Source of the DNA: Prunella strophiata
Lineage: Eukaryota; Chordata; Aves; Passeriformes; Prunellidae
Direction of reading: 5' to 3'
NCBI GenBank assembly: GCA_036583965.1
Contig: JAZBQD010000015.1
Coordinates: 90,135,809-90,199,808, forward strand
Length of the DNA: 64,000 nucleotides
Part shown: one piece after another, positions 14,001 through 26,315 of the stretch
Numbering within the stretch: position 1 is the first letter of the stretch
Layout of the letters: each line of letters starts with the position of its first letter
Program-made: the position numbers and the translations under genes
Notes under the pieces: generated by a model
The model's database searches: none
What the model was told of the DNA's origin: nothing
What the model saw: the letters and a program-made list of their open reading frames with translations, nothing else

Positions 14001-17000
14001 CATCCTCCAGCCATCCAGCTGCAAAGAGACCTCTGGTTTAAGGTGCACTCTTCTGGCAGGTTCTTTTTCCACACCACATTCAGTAACCTGTGGCCTGAAC
14101 AGATAGCTTTTCCTCCAATGAGCTCAATCCATGTAAAGATCAGGATTTTTATTTCCTATCACAAAGAGCAATCAAGCAAGGAATTTGACATTCTGATCCA
14201 TCTAGCAAAAGATACATTTTCCCCAAATATCTCCTTCCCATCCTGAAGCCTTATTACTGAAACTGCTGCTATGAGCTGCAATTAGCAAATGCCTGTATCT
14301 GCTGAGGAACTGCTTACACAAATTGTCCCAAACACAGGCAGCAAACAGAAGGAGTGCTCTTAAGGACATTTAAATAGAACCATGATTATTGGGTAAACTT
14401 GTCCTCTCAGAAGGAAAGTAATGAAATATAAACCACAGGTCACAACTCAAAACTGGCACAGCTCAATGGCACCTGGGAGACACCTGCCAAACTGAAGCTT
14501 TCATTTTCCTCTACAGAAGAATGCAGATTTCACAGCGTGGAATTAGTGCTTTACAACAGCATTTGACTGAGAGTCCAGCCTCTTAAATGCCAGGAATCTC
14601 CACCATCTAGGAGGAATTGATGCAACAAGGATTCTGACATCCCCCAAAGAGAATAAGATGGGGTTTCAGATGCAACTGAGGTCAAGAATGGGACTTTCAG
14701 CGGGTTGTGATTTTGCCATTGCTAAAAATTTTGCCTTTCAGCAGTATGCAGGTGACATGTTCCGCAAGTACAGTTCTCAAATTTAATAAAAATATGGAAA
14801 AAGAAACAAAACTCCAATTTTTTAAAGATTTAGATCATGTTTCTAAAGGGGCCTTGAAGATCAAAGGCAGAAGTCAGATGCACCATTTGAACAGCAAGCT
14901 CAGTACAGGCTTCAAAGCTCAGAAAGCCAGAAGTTGCCCAACTGGAAGTTAAATGTGATTTATTCAGCAGCATTGGACTGGGAGGGGCACAGCAGCTTCT
15001 CTGTATTTCACAATGGAAACTCTTCTTTATTCATTCTGCCTAATTATATACTGACACTGGAAAATTACATTATGAGGGCAGTAACTTCTCTAAATAATTG
15101 TCACTCAAAGACATTCTGTAATGCTTTGTGATGTCTCCCAAAGCAGGCTGTCCAAAGACTGGAGACAGTTTTATGCCAGAACAATTGGTTCATATGTGAT
15201 TGAGGCATTTTGTTTTCTATAGCTTCACATTATAAAAGCAGCTGCAACACCTGTTGGCCTAAGACATCTCATGTGTATTTCATTTATCTATTGGATCAGC
15301 CATTGGAAACCTGGCCCCAACTCTAAAATTGAGATTACAAAAATTGGCCAGACTTAAGAGCATTTGTCTTTGGCTTGATTGGAGTTAACAGAATGTTTGC
15401 CTAAGAAACCAGACAAAAGTTGCATTTTAGGTCTCAAGAGCTTGGATCTTATCTTGCAGTTTAACACTTGAACAGAACTAACAGAGTGAGGAGGCTGCTT
15501 GGAGCACTGGGGACTGGCCTCCAAGAGCTAGCCACACGATGTCCATGATTCACCAGTGAGACAGGAGAAAAGCAGGAGGTTGGGTGGGTTCATCTGAGAA
15601 AACATGGGTTTGAGGAATGGACACAGCCAGCTACTGAGATCTCAAAGACTATTAGTAATGCAGCAATTAAATGAATTAACAAAGATGTTTCAAGATTTAC
15701 ATGCTCTAGAAACTCCAACGTAGTCAAATTTTCAAGGTTATCCATCATTGGATGTTCTGATGTCTACTCTGAATGGAGGAATGAGTACAGAGCAAAGACC
15801 CTGAAATATCACCTGTATGTTTGTATACTCAGGTTTTTCAAGATCAGCCCTTAATATTGGAAAGCATCAGGCAAGAATTTAAAGAGTAGAAGAGTCAGAA
15901 CCCTCAATCTTTCAAATCAACAAGAGATTTTCCACAGAATTACATCTAATAAGTCTTAGGATACCTAGTTCTAGTTAGTCACTCACTTTCATGTTTCTGT
16001 GGTAGCATGCAGTAGATTTTCTGACACACACTATTACAGATAGCAACCACTCTGTCAAGGCTGCCTTGAAACATGTTTTCAAAGGAAAGAAGTAAAAATC
16101 CTGCACTTACTCTTGCTTGTAATACTATTCTTCTGAGAGGCTGCTATTCCAGATTTGAAGGTGAAAAAGGAATGCATCTGAAAGGTATTGTAGGCAAAAC
16201 AAAAGCTCAGCCATTTAAAAGCAAATAAAGATGCAGTTACCTGTTTTTACTAGTGCTCATTATTCAGATTTAGACTCCTCCAAAACATACTATGTGGGTG
16301 AACACTGCTAGCCTCACTCACAAAGACAACAGAATCTATTTGTCTATACATACATAGAGCTTGTGTATAGGCATATCCATACACTCTTTTAGTAAGCCTC
16401 AACTTCTTTTAGAGTAAGATTTCCATACCCTAATTATCACCCCAATTTTTTTTTAAATTGTGCAAATAATGTTCTTGCCCAAGTTGATATTCTTATCTTT
16501 CCCTCATGAAATTATCCTTTAAATAAAACCTTTTTATCCCATGCTTCACATCACAATTCTCCTTGGTCCCTGTGACACACAATGATGCTCCAGCAATACT
16601 CTGGGCATGGTGTGATAATGTATTGGCACAGGCCCTTGAAAGGATAAACAAAGCAGAGTAAGCATACTTTCTGTTTACTTGCATGGGAAGATTAGCTCAG
16701 TACTAGATCTTCTGGCTGTGGTGACTAAATCTGTGCAGATTTGCTAAGGAAGTTCCTGGTAGGCACTATACATTGGGACTGCTTAACACCAAACATGAAC
16801 TGAGGTTATCCCAGTGTGCTGTTTGATCCCATATGATCCCACACAGACTAAACTTCCAGTGACTTCAAATGAAAGTTTACCTCAATTGCATGTTTCTGGC
16901 CAGTACTTGTCCTCAAGCACAATTGCAAAACATGATAAAAGTGAAGCTGCAAAAGACAGGCTAAAGAGGAAACCAATTTTATGAATGCTTTTTGGTAACT

Positions 17001-19886
17001 TTTTTCTTTTTTTTGCAGATGATAAAAGTGGTTCCACACACATGAGACAGAAAGAATAATCAAACCTGCAGATTAAAATATATTACATGCCCACACCTTT
17101 TTGTAGATAACTTACTGATACTCATTTCAGCCATTGCTCTCTTTGTGTAATATTCCCTGGTTTAATTACTGAGAATAGAAAACTTCTGATTACCCTGCAT
17201 TAGGGGAATCACAGCAAAATGCAGCTGCTTTATGGTCAGTTTTCCATTTCTATCATCTCTCTGAGCATCTGTGCACAATGTTAGTGATTATGAGTTGTAC
17301 CATTCATTCCCCAGCAGGAGAAACACTGCCAGAAATTCTGCTGTGTGTTTTGCTTGGCAAAAAATAGAAATCCCTCTGGAAAAAGAAAAGGGAATGAAAG
17401 CAGGGGAAAAAAAAAAAAAAAAAAAAAAAAAAGCAGGTACCCGAGTCTGTTGCATTTTTCTTTTGGTTTTGTTCTGAACAAGTTTCCATGTGCAAGCAGG
17501 TGAAAACAAGTCCTGCATGGTTCCAACATTATGACAGAAAAATAGGAAGATTTAAGTGTGGCCATACACTGTGATGTGATATGGCCTGACTCTCACAAGC
17601 TGACAGACATTTCTGGTTAATTTTACTCTTTTCCCCAATCTTCAAAATAATTGAACATTGGAGTAGAAATCAAAGAACATATGTTTTTCCATCAGACTTA
17701 CAGTTTTGAAAAGATCTGAGGATTCATTTTGAATTTATGTCAGAGAACTTCAAACAAAGAAATATTTTTGGACCATAGTGCCTAGCAATGAAACTACCTA
17801 GCGACGGATAATGGAAAAAATATCCTCTTTTTTTTTTAAGTCAGAGTAAGGCAGTTATCATGTAACAGCTTCTTATGCTACCTTTTATAACAATTGGAGA
17901 GATATTTCTGTAAAAACATAGATTTTTTTTTCCCCCTGTTTTAGTAGATTTTAAGAAGATTTTGGGGGAAGAAAATTTTCAGAGACACTATCTGACCATT
18001 TATGAATTTACAAATACCCTCTAACGCCTCCCTAAAGCCAATGACCCTTCAATTTAAGAATGTAATAAAATCTCTATAGTCACAGCTGTAGCATACAGCA
18101 ACAGACCCAAGTCTTCCTTTTTTTCATATAAAAGAATTTTCAACAGAAGTTAAAGCTCCCTGTGTATAGCACTGATTAAATATGTCACCAATGAACATTC
18201 TCCTTCCAGCCAGCAGCAATTTTAGATTTCCTTGTAGCGTATTATCTTTCTTAAGGATTCTGGTATGTTTTTATGCTTCCATTCAAACACATGGCAGCAG
18301 TGGGACAGCAGATTTCAAACCTGCACACCCTAACATCCTATAAGTCTGCCCTCATAGGATCAGTGCAGAAAAAAAAAAAAATTTAAAAATTGAACTATTA
18401 AAAATTCTGCTCAAAGGAATCTACCTCTGGTGCCATGGAAGGACAGTAAAGTCCCTGGGGAGTGCCAAGTCAGGATGGCCAGGCAGCAAACCCCATGGGT
18501 ATCAGGGTGCAGAGCAAACCATGGTGCCCTGATTTGTACCTGGATTTGAAGGAGCATTCACACAGGTTCAGAACAGGGCAAGTGAAATGACAGCATAAAG
18601 ACACAATTGACTTCTGGCCTCCCCACAGGAAAAGCCTGGCCAGCCTCAAGGATAAGAGGACTCAGTGTTTAGTCTTTTTAATTAGCTGTTTTTCCTCAGT
18701 ACCCTTTTAATTATTTTTACATGGTACCCGCTAGGGAGGCTGCATGGAATTCATTTTTCTTTAGGGAAGAGAGATCTTGGGGCCCCTGGCAGCATCCTTC
18801 TAGTTTGCTTTCTCTGAGACTGGTCTCTTTACCAGTAGAATCAGCAGGACCATGGGAGTTAATAAGCAGCTGGCCAGATGGTGCCTGTCCAAAGGTGTTG
18901 GCTTTGTAGACAACTGGAACTTCTCTTTGGGAATAAAATCAGTGATACAGGAGAGCCAGCCTGCATTTCAATCAAGTACAAGCAGGCAGACTATTAGTGG
19001 AGATAATTACCTTGCCTTTTTTTCCCCTCCTCCTTCCCCCTCCCTTTCCCAAAACCAGTAGATACAGACCTGGGGAGTGAGAAACAAAGGATTCCCAGGG
19101 TTAAAAAGAACATTCTTCCAAACACCATAAGCAGAAAGCTAAGTGTTATTTATTCAGATGCAGAATTCAACAATTACACCCCCACTGCTGAGTTAATACC
19201 TATGAAATAATGAAATGGCATGCAGCAAAAAAAGCTTTTGATACCAAGAACTTAAAAACAAGTTAAATACATACTCTATTGGTTTTTGCTAATCAGGCCA
19301 CTGTTATAGCTTTGTGACCATTATCACAAGGTACTTCAAGTGCTGATGATGCAGCACTGACTATGCCACTACTGTGTCAACCAACATCATGTTCACATTA
19401 CAATAAGGAAAATGTTTCAGTGTGGCTCAGGCCTGAAGGGAGAATCTACCTACACATTGAAACACACAGAGTCACTGGGTTTAATTGCACATCAGAAAAA
19501 CATCTACATGGTTACAAAAGAACTTTTCTGCCAGAGTATTAAGTAAATAGCATGAGACTGTTGATTTTTTTTCTCCTCAGAAATATGAGAGCTAAGATAG
19601 TAAATAGGAGTTTGAGCTTGTTTTCCTTTCTTACCACACACACAGCACTACCACAAACTAGCCACTTCTTCTGCAGCCTCTCTTCTACCTCTCTGAAAGG
19701 CAGAACACAGTTTATCTTAGTGTGGTCCCTTTGGGATACAGACCCTAATGATCCTCAAAACTTGGAGTTACCAAGAAACTCAACACTGGTGCTCTGATAG
19801 AGAATCAAAATAAGGACTTGCATGACTTCTTTACTCCTGCCTTGAAACAAGGTGGAACTAATTTGCTGTTCCAGAAAGTTCCCTTT
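11061..19886. other. Intergenic, no gene recognised
   Basis: AT-rich DNA without recognisable exons. Contains the 26-base A tract at 17,407 and minor A/T runs (17,828-17,838; 17,923-17,932; 18,369-18,381). Frames of 80-106 codons (for example 13,926-14,246) have low-complexity or random-looking composition. Confidence 0.6.
17407..17432. repeat. Poly(A) tract, 26 bases
   Basis: Uninterrupted A run preceded by a purine-rich stretch. I do not see a retrocopy upstream that it would tail. Confidence 0.85.
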
Positions 19887-19942
19887 GCCTGTAAATACAT
19901 GCTTTATTTACAGGCCTAAAGAAGAAATATTCTTCTTTAGGC
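19887..19942. repeat. Two back-to-back perfect inverted repeats (double hairpin)
   Basis: First hairpin: arms GCCTGTAAATA (19,887-19,897) and its exact complement (19,905-19,915) around a 7-base loop. Second hairpin: 13-base arms starting GCCTAAAGAAGAA (19,914-19,926) and its exact complement (19,930-19,942) around a 3-base loop. The two share the GC at 19,914-19,915, so the whole 56 bp is used. No known gene or element is recognised here. Confidence 0.85.
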
Positions 19943-21394
19943 AACAATAGGATCTATTCCAGCTATCCCACTGACACCACTCCACAAAAGGTGTGTGAAT
20001 TTGGAGAGATGACAGGCAAGTTCCTTCAGAGCTGGAGCCATCAAATCCTACAAGTGCATAAGCCTCTTCTTTCCATGCCACAGCACAGCCATGTAAGCTT
20101 GCTCTGTTTGTGCTGTTGTTAAAAACTAGATCAATGAAATAGTCAGAATGTTTGCACCTCTCTAGTGGGGGGCAATTAACTGCTCTTTACTACCTGAAAG
20201 AGCTTCTGGAGTTGGAAGCTTCTGGGCAAGAGCAAGTTCTCTGAAAACAGACTGTTCTGACAGTACTGAGGCCAGCAGAGGAATGTAACTCATTCCAAAT
20301 TCACATTGTTTCCTGCTCCATCATGTATTTAAGTTCCCACATGCAGAGCCTGACTGCAGTACATACCCCTTTCTAGGAGGAAAAGAAAAAAGATGAAGAA
20401 AAAAAAAAGGCTCTCTCCTCAAGTATTTTGGTGAGTAGATCCATTGCACAGAAATCCAGATTATTCATAAATCCTAATTTAAAAGAATTTTTTTTTTTTT
20501 TTTTTTGCACATTACTAGGCCAATATGAATAGCCTTTTCAGAATCCTCCCTGACAAGTGCAAACTGAAAGCTGCTTTGTAGTCTCCATGTTCCTCATGCA
20601 AGATTCATACTAGGTAAACAATCAAATTATCAACATTGCATTGTGTCCAAAACTGCCACCAGCTAGAATAGACTTACAGAAAATGTTCCTACACTGAATG
20701 CAGAAAATATTTTCTGCAATGTCAAGTAATTCCTCCATTCAGATGACCTATGAATAGCAGCATTTGTGAAAGGCACAAAACCAGAAAAACCACTAGCACA
20801 CTTTCCTGTGCTTTCATGCCCTGACACTTCTCTCACCATATTATCCTCTTTTCCCATCTGTGTAATGCCAATCACAGTATAAAAATTCAACTGCAGAGAG
20901 ATCCTCAGAGTCCACATAACAGAAGTTTTGCATGACTGCATTAATTTCTAAGTTACAAATCTGTGATTTGTCTTCCTCCTTCCCAGCTCTCACAAATGGA
21001 CATCATATGTTCACTAATGCCATTCTCTCCATTTAAAAATCCCATACAGATTTAGCTGCTGTCTTTCTGTTTGCAACTATATCCCTAACATAATGGGTCA
21101 TGGCCTTTAAATAACAAAATTAAAGTACTAGGGGGGGAAAAAAATCACACAGAGAAAAGTATTAGATAAAAAGACCCCATAGTAAGATGAATTTATCAGA
21201 TCCTCATCAACTGCAGTTCTCTTTTCCTAACACTTGAGTTACTCCCCTCCTTAAACAGCAATATGGATGCAGACCAACAGGATTCATGTATCTTCATGTA
21301 ATTAAGGAAATGTCTCTGCTTTGCTGATCCACTCTGCCATAACATACAAACAGCACAACAGAATTAATCTGCCACCTCTGACACTTTGTCCATT
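19943..21394. other. Intergenic, no gene recognised
   Basis: AT-rich; contains a T run at 20,488-20,506 and an A-rich purine stretch near 20,379-20,409. No supported gene. Confidence 0.6.
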
Positions 21395-22080
21395 GTAGAA
21401 TCCTTGACTCAGACTCATTCAGGTGAGAAGGGCCTCAAGAAGCCTGTTATCCAACTAATCCCTCAAAAAGGTCAGCTAGAATCAAGCCAGTTTACTCTGG
21501 GTTTTATTCAGTTGAGCCTTGAAAGCCTCCAAGGAATCTGTTCCATTTCCTGACTGTTCTCACAGGGAAGGTGATTCTCCTCCAAGACAGTCCATGACAT
21601 TGGTTGTCACTAACTTCCTTCATCTTTGCAGAGATTTGTCCAAGAGGACTCCTTCCATGCTTTTCCCACGGAAGTGAAGACAGGCTGAGGAGCCTGCAGT
21701 TCACTCTATTGCACTTTTATCCTTTCCTGGAAACAGGTACAACATTTGGCTTTGTCCAGGAGTTGGGGCTCTTCCCCAATCTCCATGACTATTCAAAGAC
21801 TGCACATTTGTACAGGCACGAACCAGCTCTCTCAGCAGTCTTGAATGCAGCCTGTTTTGTCCCACTGACTCAGATGGTTCAAGTTCTCCCAAGTATTCCC
21901 TGACATGGTCCGTGTCCCTTCATGGGGCTCAATGTCCTTCTTGAACTCTTTCATTAGGAGCAGAGGCCTGTGAAACCTCACCAGTGAGGACTGAGGCACA
22001 AGAGACACAGGTACCTCAGCCTTACCTGTGCCCCGTGCCACTAATTCACACATCCCACTCAGAAACAAGCCCCATTGTTG
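21395..22080 (-). mobile_element. Decayed CR1 LINE fragment, minus strand, reverse transcriptase mostly lost
   Basis: Read on the minus strand, about 21,990-22,080 gives a peptide resembling the CR1 ORF2 linker (LVARGTGKAEV... beside the family pattern LVT-D-EKAEVLNAFF), followed by the RLLRELV segment (about 21,830-21,850) that matches the family's MHPRVLRELAD region, then remnants resembling the NYRPVSLTS region near 21,660-21,710. The low-coordinate end (about 21,395-21,500) reads like a CR1 3' end, with TTTTTGAGGGATTAGTTGG and a degraded ATTCT-type terminus. Frameshifts and stops abound, and the distance between linker and 3' end is too short to hold a full RT, so most of the RT and the C-terminal region are deleted. 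Family assignment is by remembered consensus; boundaries are approximate. Confidence 0.55.
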
Positions 22081-23450
22081 TCCCAGGACCCTGTGACTAT
22101 TCATGCACACTCCATCCTTGTCCCAAACCTTGTGGCTAACCTTGGTACACTCAGCATACCCTGCCAGTACCACTGGTGCTCAGGTGGATATGCAGCAGGA
22201 GGTGACAGTCAAAAAGACAGACAGGCTCCAGCAGACTTCCCACACCATCCCAAGTCTGAGCACCTGGTAGGCAGCAACCCCACAAAGGCTTCAGGTCAGT
22301 GTGGTAGATAGGTGCCTCCATCCCACACATGAGAGATTCTCCAGCAACTATCACCCTCCTCTTTCTCTTTGTGCACAAACACAGATAAATTCAGCTGTGT
22401 CTGACACCTCCCCTGAAGGCCATGTTTTCAGGGCACAGCACCTGTTCTGTAACTACAGAATAAGCCTGCTGCAGGTGCAGAATTTCAGGGCTTTGGGAGA
22501 GCATTCCAGAATAGTACAGAAGATAAACAACTGATTAAATGAAAGAACTATTTGTCTTAATACAATTGTTGTTTAAAAAGAACCCAAACCAACAACTTCT
22601 TATATGTGTATAAAAAAACTCCAAGGATAAAAGTATTTGCTCAATTAAAAAGACAAAACATTTGCACAATTCCTACCCAATGAGTGACCCTGCAAGTACA
22701 GCAATATAAGATTCCCCCACCTGAACAAGTTTCAGCAATCTCTCTTCATGTTCCTAGCTTTGTACATGCATTTAGGAAAAGCATTCCCCTCCCTCTCACA
22801 CCAAGTCACACACAATTGGTATGTTACGTCTCAACAGCCCCCTTCAGAGTAACACCAGTATAATTACTTTGTTTGTAATGAATTTCCATGGGTAAAACAG
22901 ACTGCAGCAAAACAAACACTCTGCAGATAGTAACAGGGATTCAGCCCCACAGCTCAGTCCACCATGGTTACATTTAGTATGGAAGCTTTTGCCAGAGCAG
23001 CAGAGATACCTCACACTACCACCATTAACCGTGACCAAAACTACATAGAAACAAATGATTAAAAATGCACCATTTTATACCAGACCACAGGCATTGGAAG
23101 CTTACACCAGATCTGGCTGTATTACAGACCAGAACTAGTTTCCAGAAATTAGGAATGAAACTTGACAGAACTATACTTTTACAGCCTCTACATCATACAG
23201 TAATGATCACTGCATTTTCACTATTGAAGCATTCCTTATGCTTTCTAACTAGCCACAATGACCAGTGGAAACCAGATTTCATTGCAAGTTCTTCCATGAA
23301 ACTGTGGACTCATTACATGCTCATCTAGATAAGCAGTGGAATTTTAGTTACCTGTTATCTAAGGTACAGGTGACATTTTAAGGGCAAAGTAATGACATGC
23401 AATTGAGCCCTTTTCCTTAGCCTGTTCATAGGATCATTTAGCAGGCAGTA
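22081..23450. other. Intergenic, no gene recognised
   Basis: The first few hundred bases may be more of the decayed CR1 but I cannot align them. Beyond that I see no exons or named repeats. Confidence 0.5.
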
Positions 23451-24028
23451 TGTATTGGGTCTGGCTAAGATGGAGTTAATTCTCCCCACAGCAGCCCTCC
23501 AGAGCTGTGCTTTGCATTGGTCACTGGAATGGTGCTGCTAACACTCCTGTGTTTTGGCTCTGCTGAGCAGGGCTGGCACAGCACCAGTGCTGTCTCCCCA
23601 AAATTCACCAGCAGGCTGGAGGTGGGAGATATCTTGGGAAGAGACACAGACAGCTGACCCAAACTGACCAAAGGGATACTCCACACCATATGAGCTCAGC
23701 TCAGGCACAAAAGCTAAATTAAAAGGGGAGGGAATGGCAGGGGGCTATCTGTTACTTATAGCATTTTCCTTCCAGAGGAACTGCTTCCCAGGAAGTGACA
23801 GGATATCACTTGCTGATGGGAAGGAGAGAATAAAATTTTGGTTTCAGGTTGTTGTTTGGTTTTTTTTAATCTTTTATTGCACATGCACAATCTTCACTTT
23901 TTCATTTATTAAACTGCCTTTACCCCTATGAGGGTTCATCCTATTTTCTCCCCTCTGTTCTGCTGCAAAGGGGAGTGATGGAGCAGCTTGGCAGGTACCT
24001 GGTGTCAAGCCAAGGTCAACCCACTGCA
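23451..24028 (+). mobile_element. Solo LTR of an avian endogenous retrovirus
   Basis: About 578 bp starting TGTATTGGGTCTGGCTAAGA and ending near CAACCCACTGCA. I recognise the block order of a widespread bird LTR: TGGAGTTAAT, then GTGCTTTGCATTGGTCACTGG, TGTTTTGGCT-CTGCTGAGCAG, GCTGGCACAGCA, the CTGACCCAAACTGACCAAAG block, a CAAAAGCTAAATTAAAAG box standing where related copies have a TATA-like box, AATAAA at 23,829, ATTAAA at 23,908 and a TGTCAAGCC-AAGGTCAACCCA end resembling the family's GGTTAAACCACGACA terminus. No gag, pol or env sequence flanks it, so the internal part was lost by recombination between LTRs. Exact ends and target duplication are not resolved: the flanks do not show an obvious direct repeat. 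Confidence 0.75.
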
Positions 24029-26283
24029 CAACATTTACATCACTTCTGTAGTTTTGTAGTCTACTTATGCAGCTAAAATTACACAGGCCCAAGGCATCTG
24101 AAATGGCCAGAGTAAACCAGCAGAATGGTCCAAAAGGTCAAAGGTCTGGTCTGAAACTGAAGGCCATGTAAGAAAAACATAGGTATGGCATTCTCAGCTA
24201 AAGCACACACTAGAAGGATTCTGTTTATCTGTTTGTATATCAGTTTCAACCTGTACAGGAATATCAATTACTCTTCAAGGATGGCCCTCACCTTGTTATT
24301 TCAAAAGTGAGGAGTGATAACAGCATATGTTGATTTTCTTATCTTTCTCACAAAAACTCACAATTTAAAATAAACATTAACCTTGCATCTCACAAAGAAA
24401 AGGACATTTATTCTCTAGAATTTTTAAAGGTGTGAAATTCAATTTAATAATAACAACAGGTATATTAAATAAGAAAGCTTTAGAAAATATATGTAATTAG
24501 GTGAGAACACGGTCATTTAAGCAGATATTTCTATTGAATCTTTGCTAGACTCCATGCTTGTCACCAAATTAGATGTTGTCCCATGGTATGCATTATAAAT
24601 GAGGCAATTCATTTCATGAGGTTTATAACCAGTGACTGGAATTATAATCAACAATACATATTAGTGCTTTCTAATATCTACAATATTTTGGAGCATATTA
24701 TGAGTTCACAGTAGTTGCATGTGACAGTAACTCCCCTGTCTTTGTTCAGACTCCTGATTTATGCTGGGGTACACAAGAATAAAGTCCTCAAATTTATATG
24801 AGATATTTTGGTGCTTAAATATGTTTTTAAGGTACACAATATTGTCAGACCATTTGCATATTACAAGGCATTTGCCAAAAACAGAAAAATGGGATTACTT
24901 TTGTTTTTAAATGGCTATCATCATTTACAAACTGCAATCTTTCTATTTGCATAAAGCTGAAGGTCGTTTACTCCCTTAGCCCCCAGAAACAGCAAAGGAA
25001 TAAGACTATTCTTTTTTTTTCCTTTTTGAAGCTACATGCTGCAGTACATGCAGCAGTCCTGGCTCTCTTCTGCAAGTTTGATTAAAAAAATAATAAAATA
25101 CCTCTTTTCCTACACCTATCATTGAATCATACCAAGAAGTTTTTCCATTTCTCCCAGCAGGAAATGCCCCAACCTCCAACAGCTGAAATAATTTAAAATG
25201 CATCACAGTAATCTTATCCCATAGGTATCTACTGAAATTTTCTGCCATACATATCAGATGAATTTCTTTATTCACATGTCAAAGAAATAAGTAAAATTAT
25301 AACTTAAGTGCCACAAGAGCAACAAGAAAGAATTTTTGCAAAGTCAGCAACCCTACAGAAACTTGGTGGGGGTGGGCATTGTTAAATGTGCAACATATTT
25401 AGACATTGGGTTGCACCTAAAATTACAGAAAAGCGGGGTTTCTCATTGACAGGAAATGCCAGACTCCAGGACAAGCAAGACTAAAATATGGAAGTATTAG
25501 CCTCTATACAAACCAGAAACATAAAGAGACTCAGTCATATTGCCCAGGGAAGACTTCCTGCACTCCAGAATCTCAGTGAAATTAAGCCTTGCTAATCTTC
25601 CTTCTCCTCCTTAAATATCTGCCACTGTATTAAGTGATATCCTCAGTTTTCTTGATCAGGTACATAGGCTCCCTGCACCTACAGCTTTCAATCAGCCCCT
25701 TTAGGCATAATGTCCCAGAATCACTGTCCTTGGAAACTCTTCCCAGGTTTGCCATTCCTTAAATCCTGCCTCTGAGATATCCAAGGTTCATTCTGTAGAG
25801 ACAAGGCCAAACCCATGTGAAACCCAATCTCATCTGATTCCTGGCATGGGAGCATAAAGCATGGAAATTCTAGCTGAGCTATCCAATCCTAGATCTCTGC
25901 AAAATTCGCCATTTCCAAGAGAGCCTGCTTAGCAAGTTTGCTGCACAGCGACACGATCTGGAATCCTGACAAGCAGAGCACCACAAGACTGATGATGCAA
26001 GGCTTTCAAGACGCTCAGCTCAAAGGCAGAACTAAGAAGTGGACAATTCTGACCTTAACACCACAAGAGTTCACGTCAATCCTATCTCAGATCCTGCTGA
26101 ACGGAAATCCCACTGCTCTAAAAATGTTGCAAAGAAAACATTCCAGGCTTAAGAAGGTGACATTCTTCTGAACACATCCAGTTCCTTCTGTTTATCTCCA
26201 AATATTTGTCCACACTCAGCAGCATCTTAGCTCAGCGTGTCATTTTCTGCACATTGATCCACTAGGCTGATTAGAAGAGAGAC

Positions 26284-26315
26284 GGAAAACTTTTGTTAAC
26301 AGGAAAAAGTTTTCC
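26284..26315. repeat. Perfect inverted repeat, 11-bp arms
   Basis: GGAAAACTTTT at 26,284-26,294 is followed after 10 bases by its exact complement at 26,305-26,315. No gene adjoins it. Confidence 0.8.
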
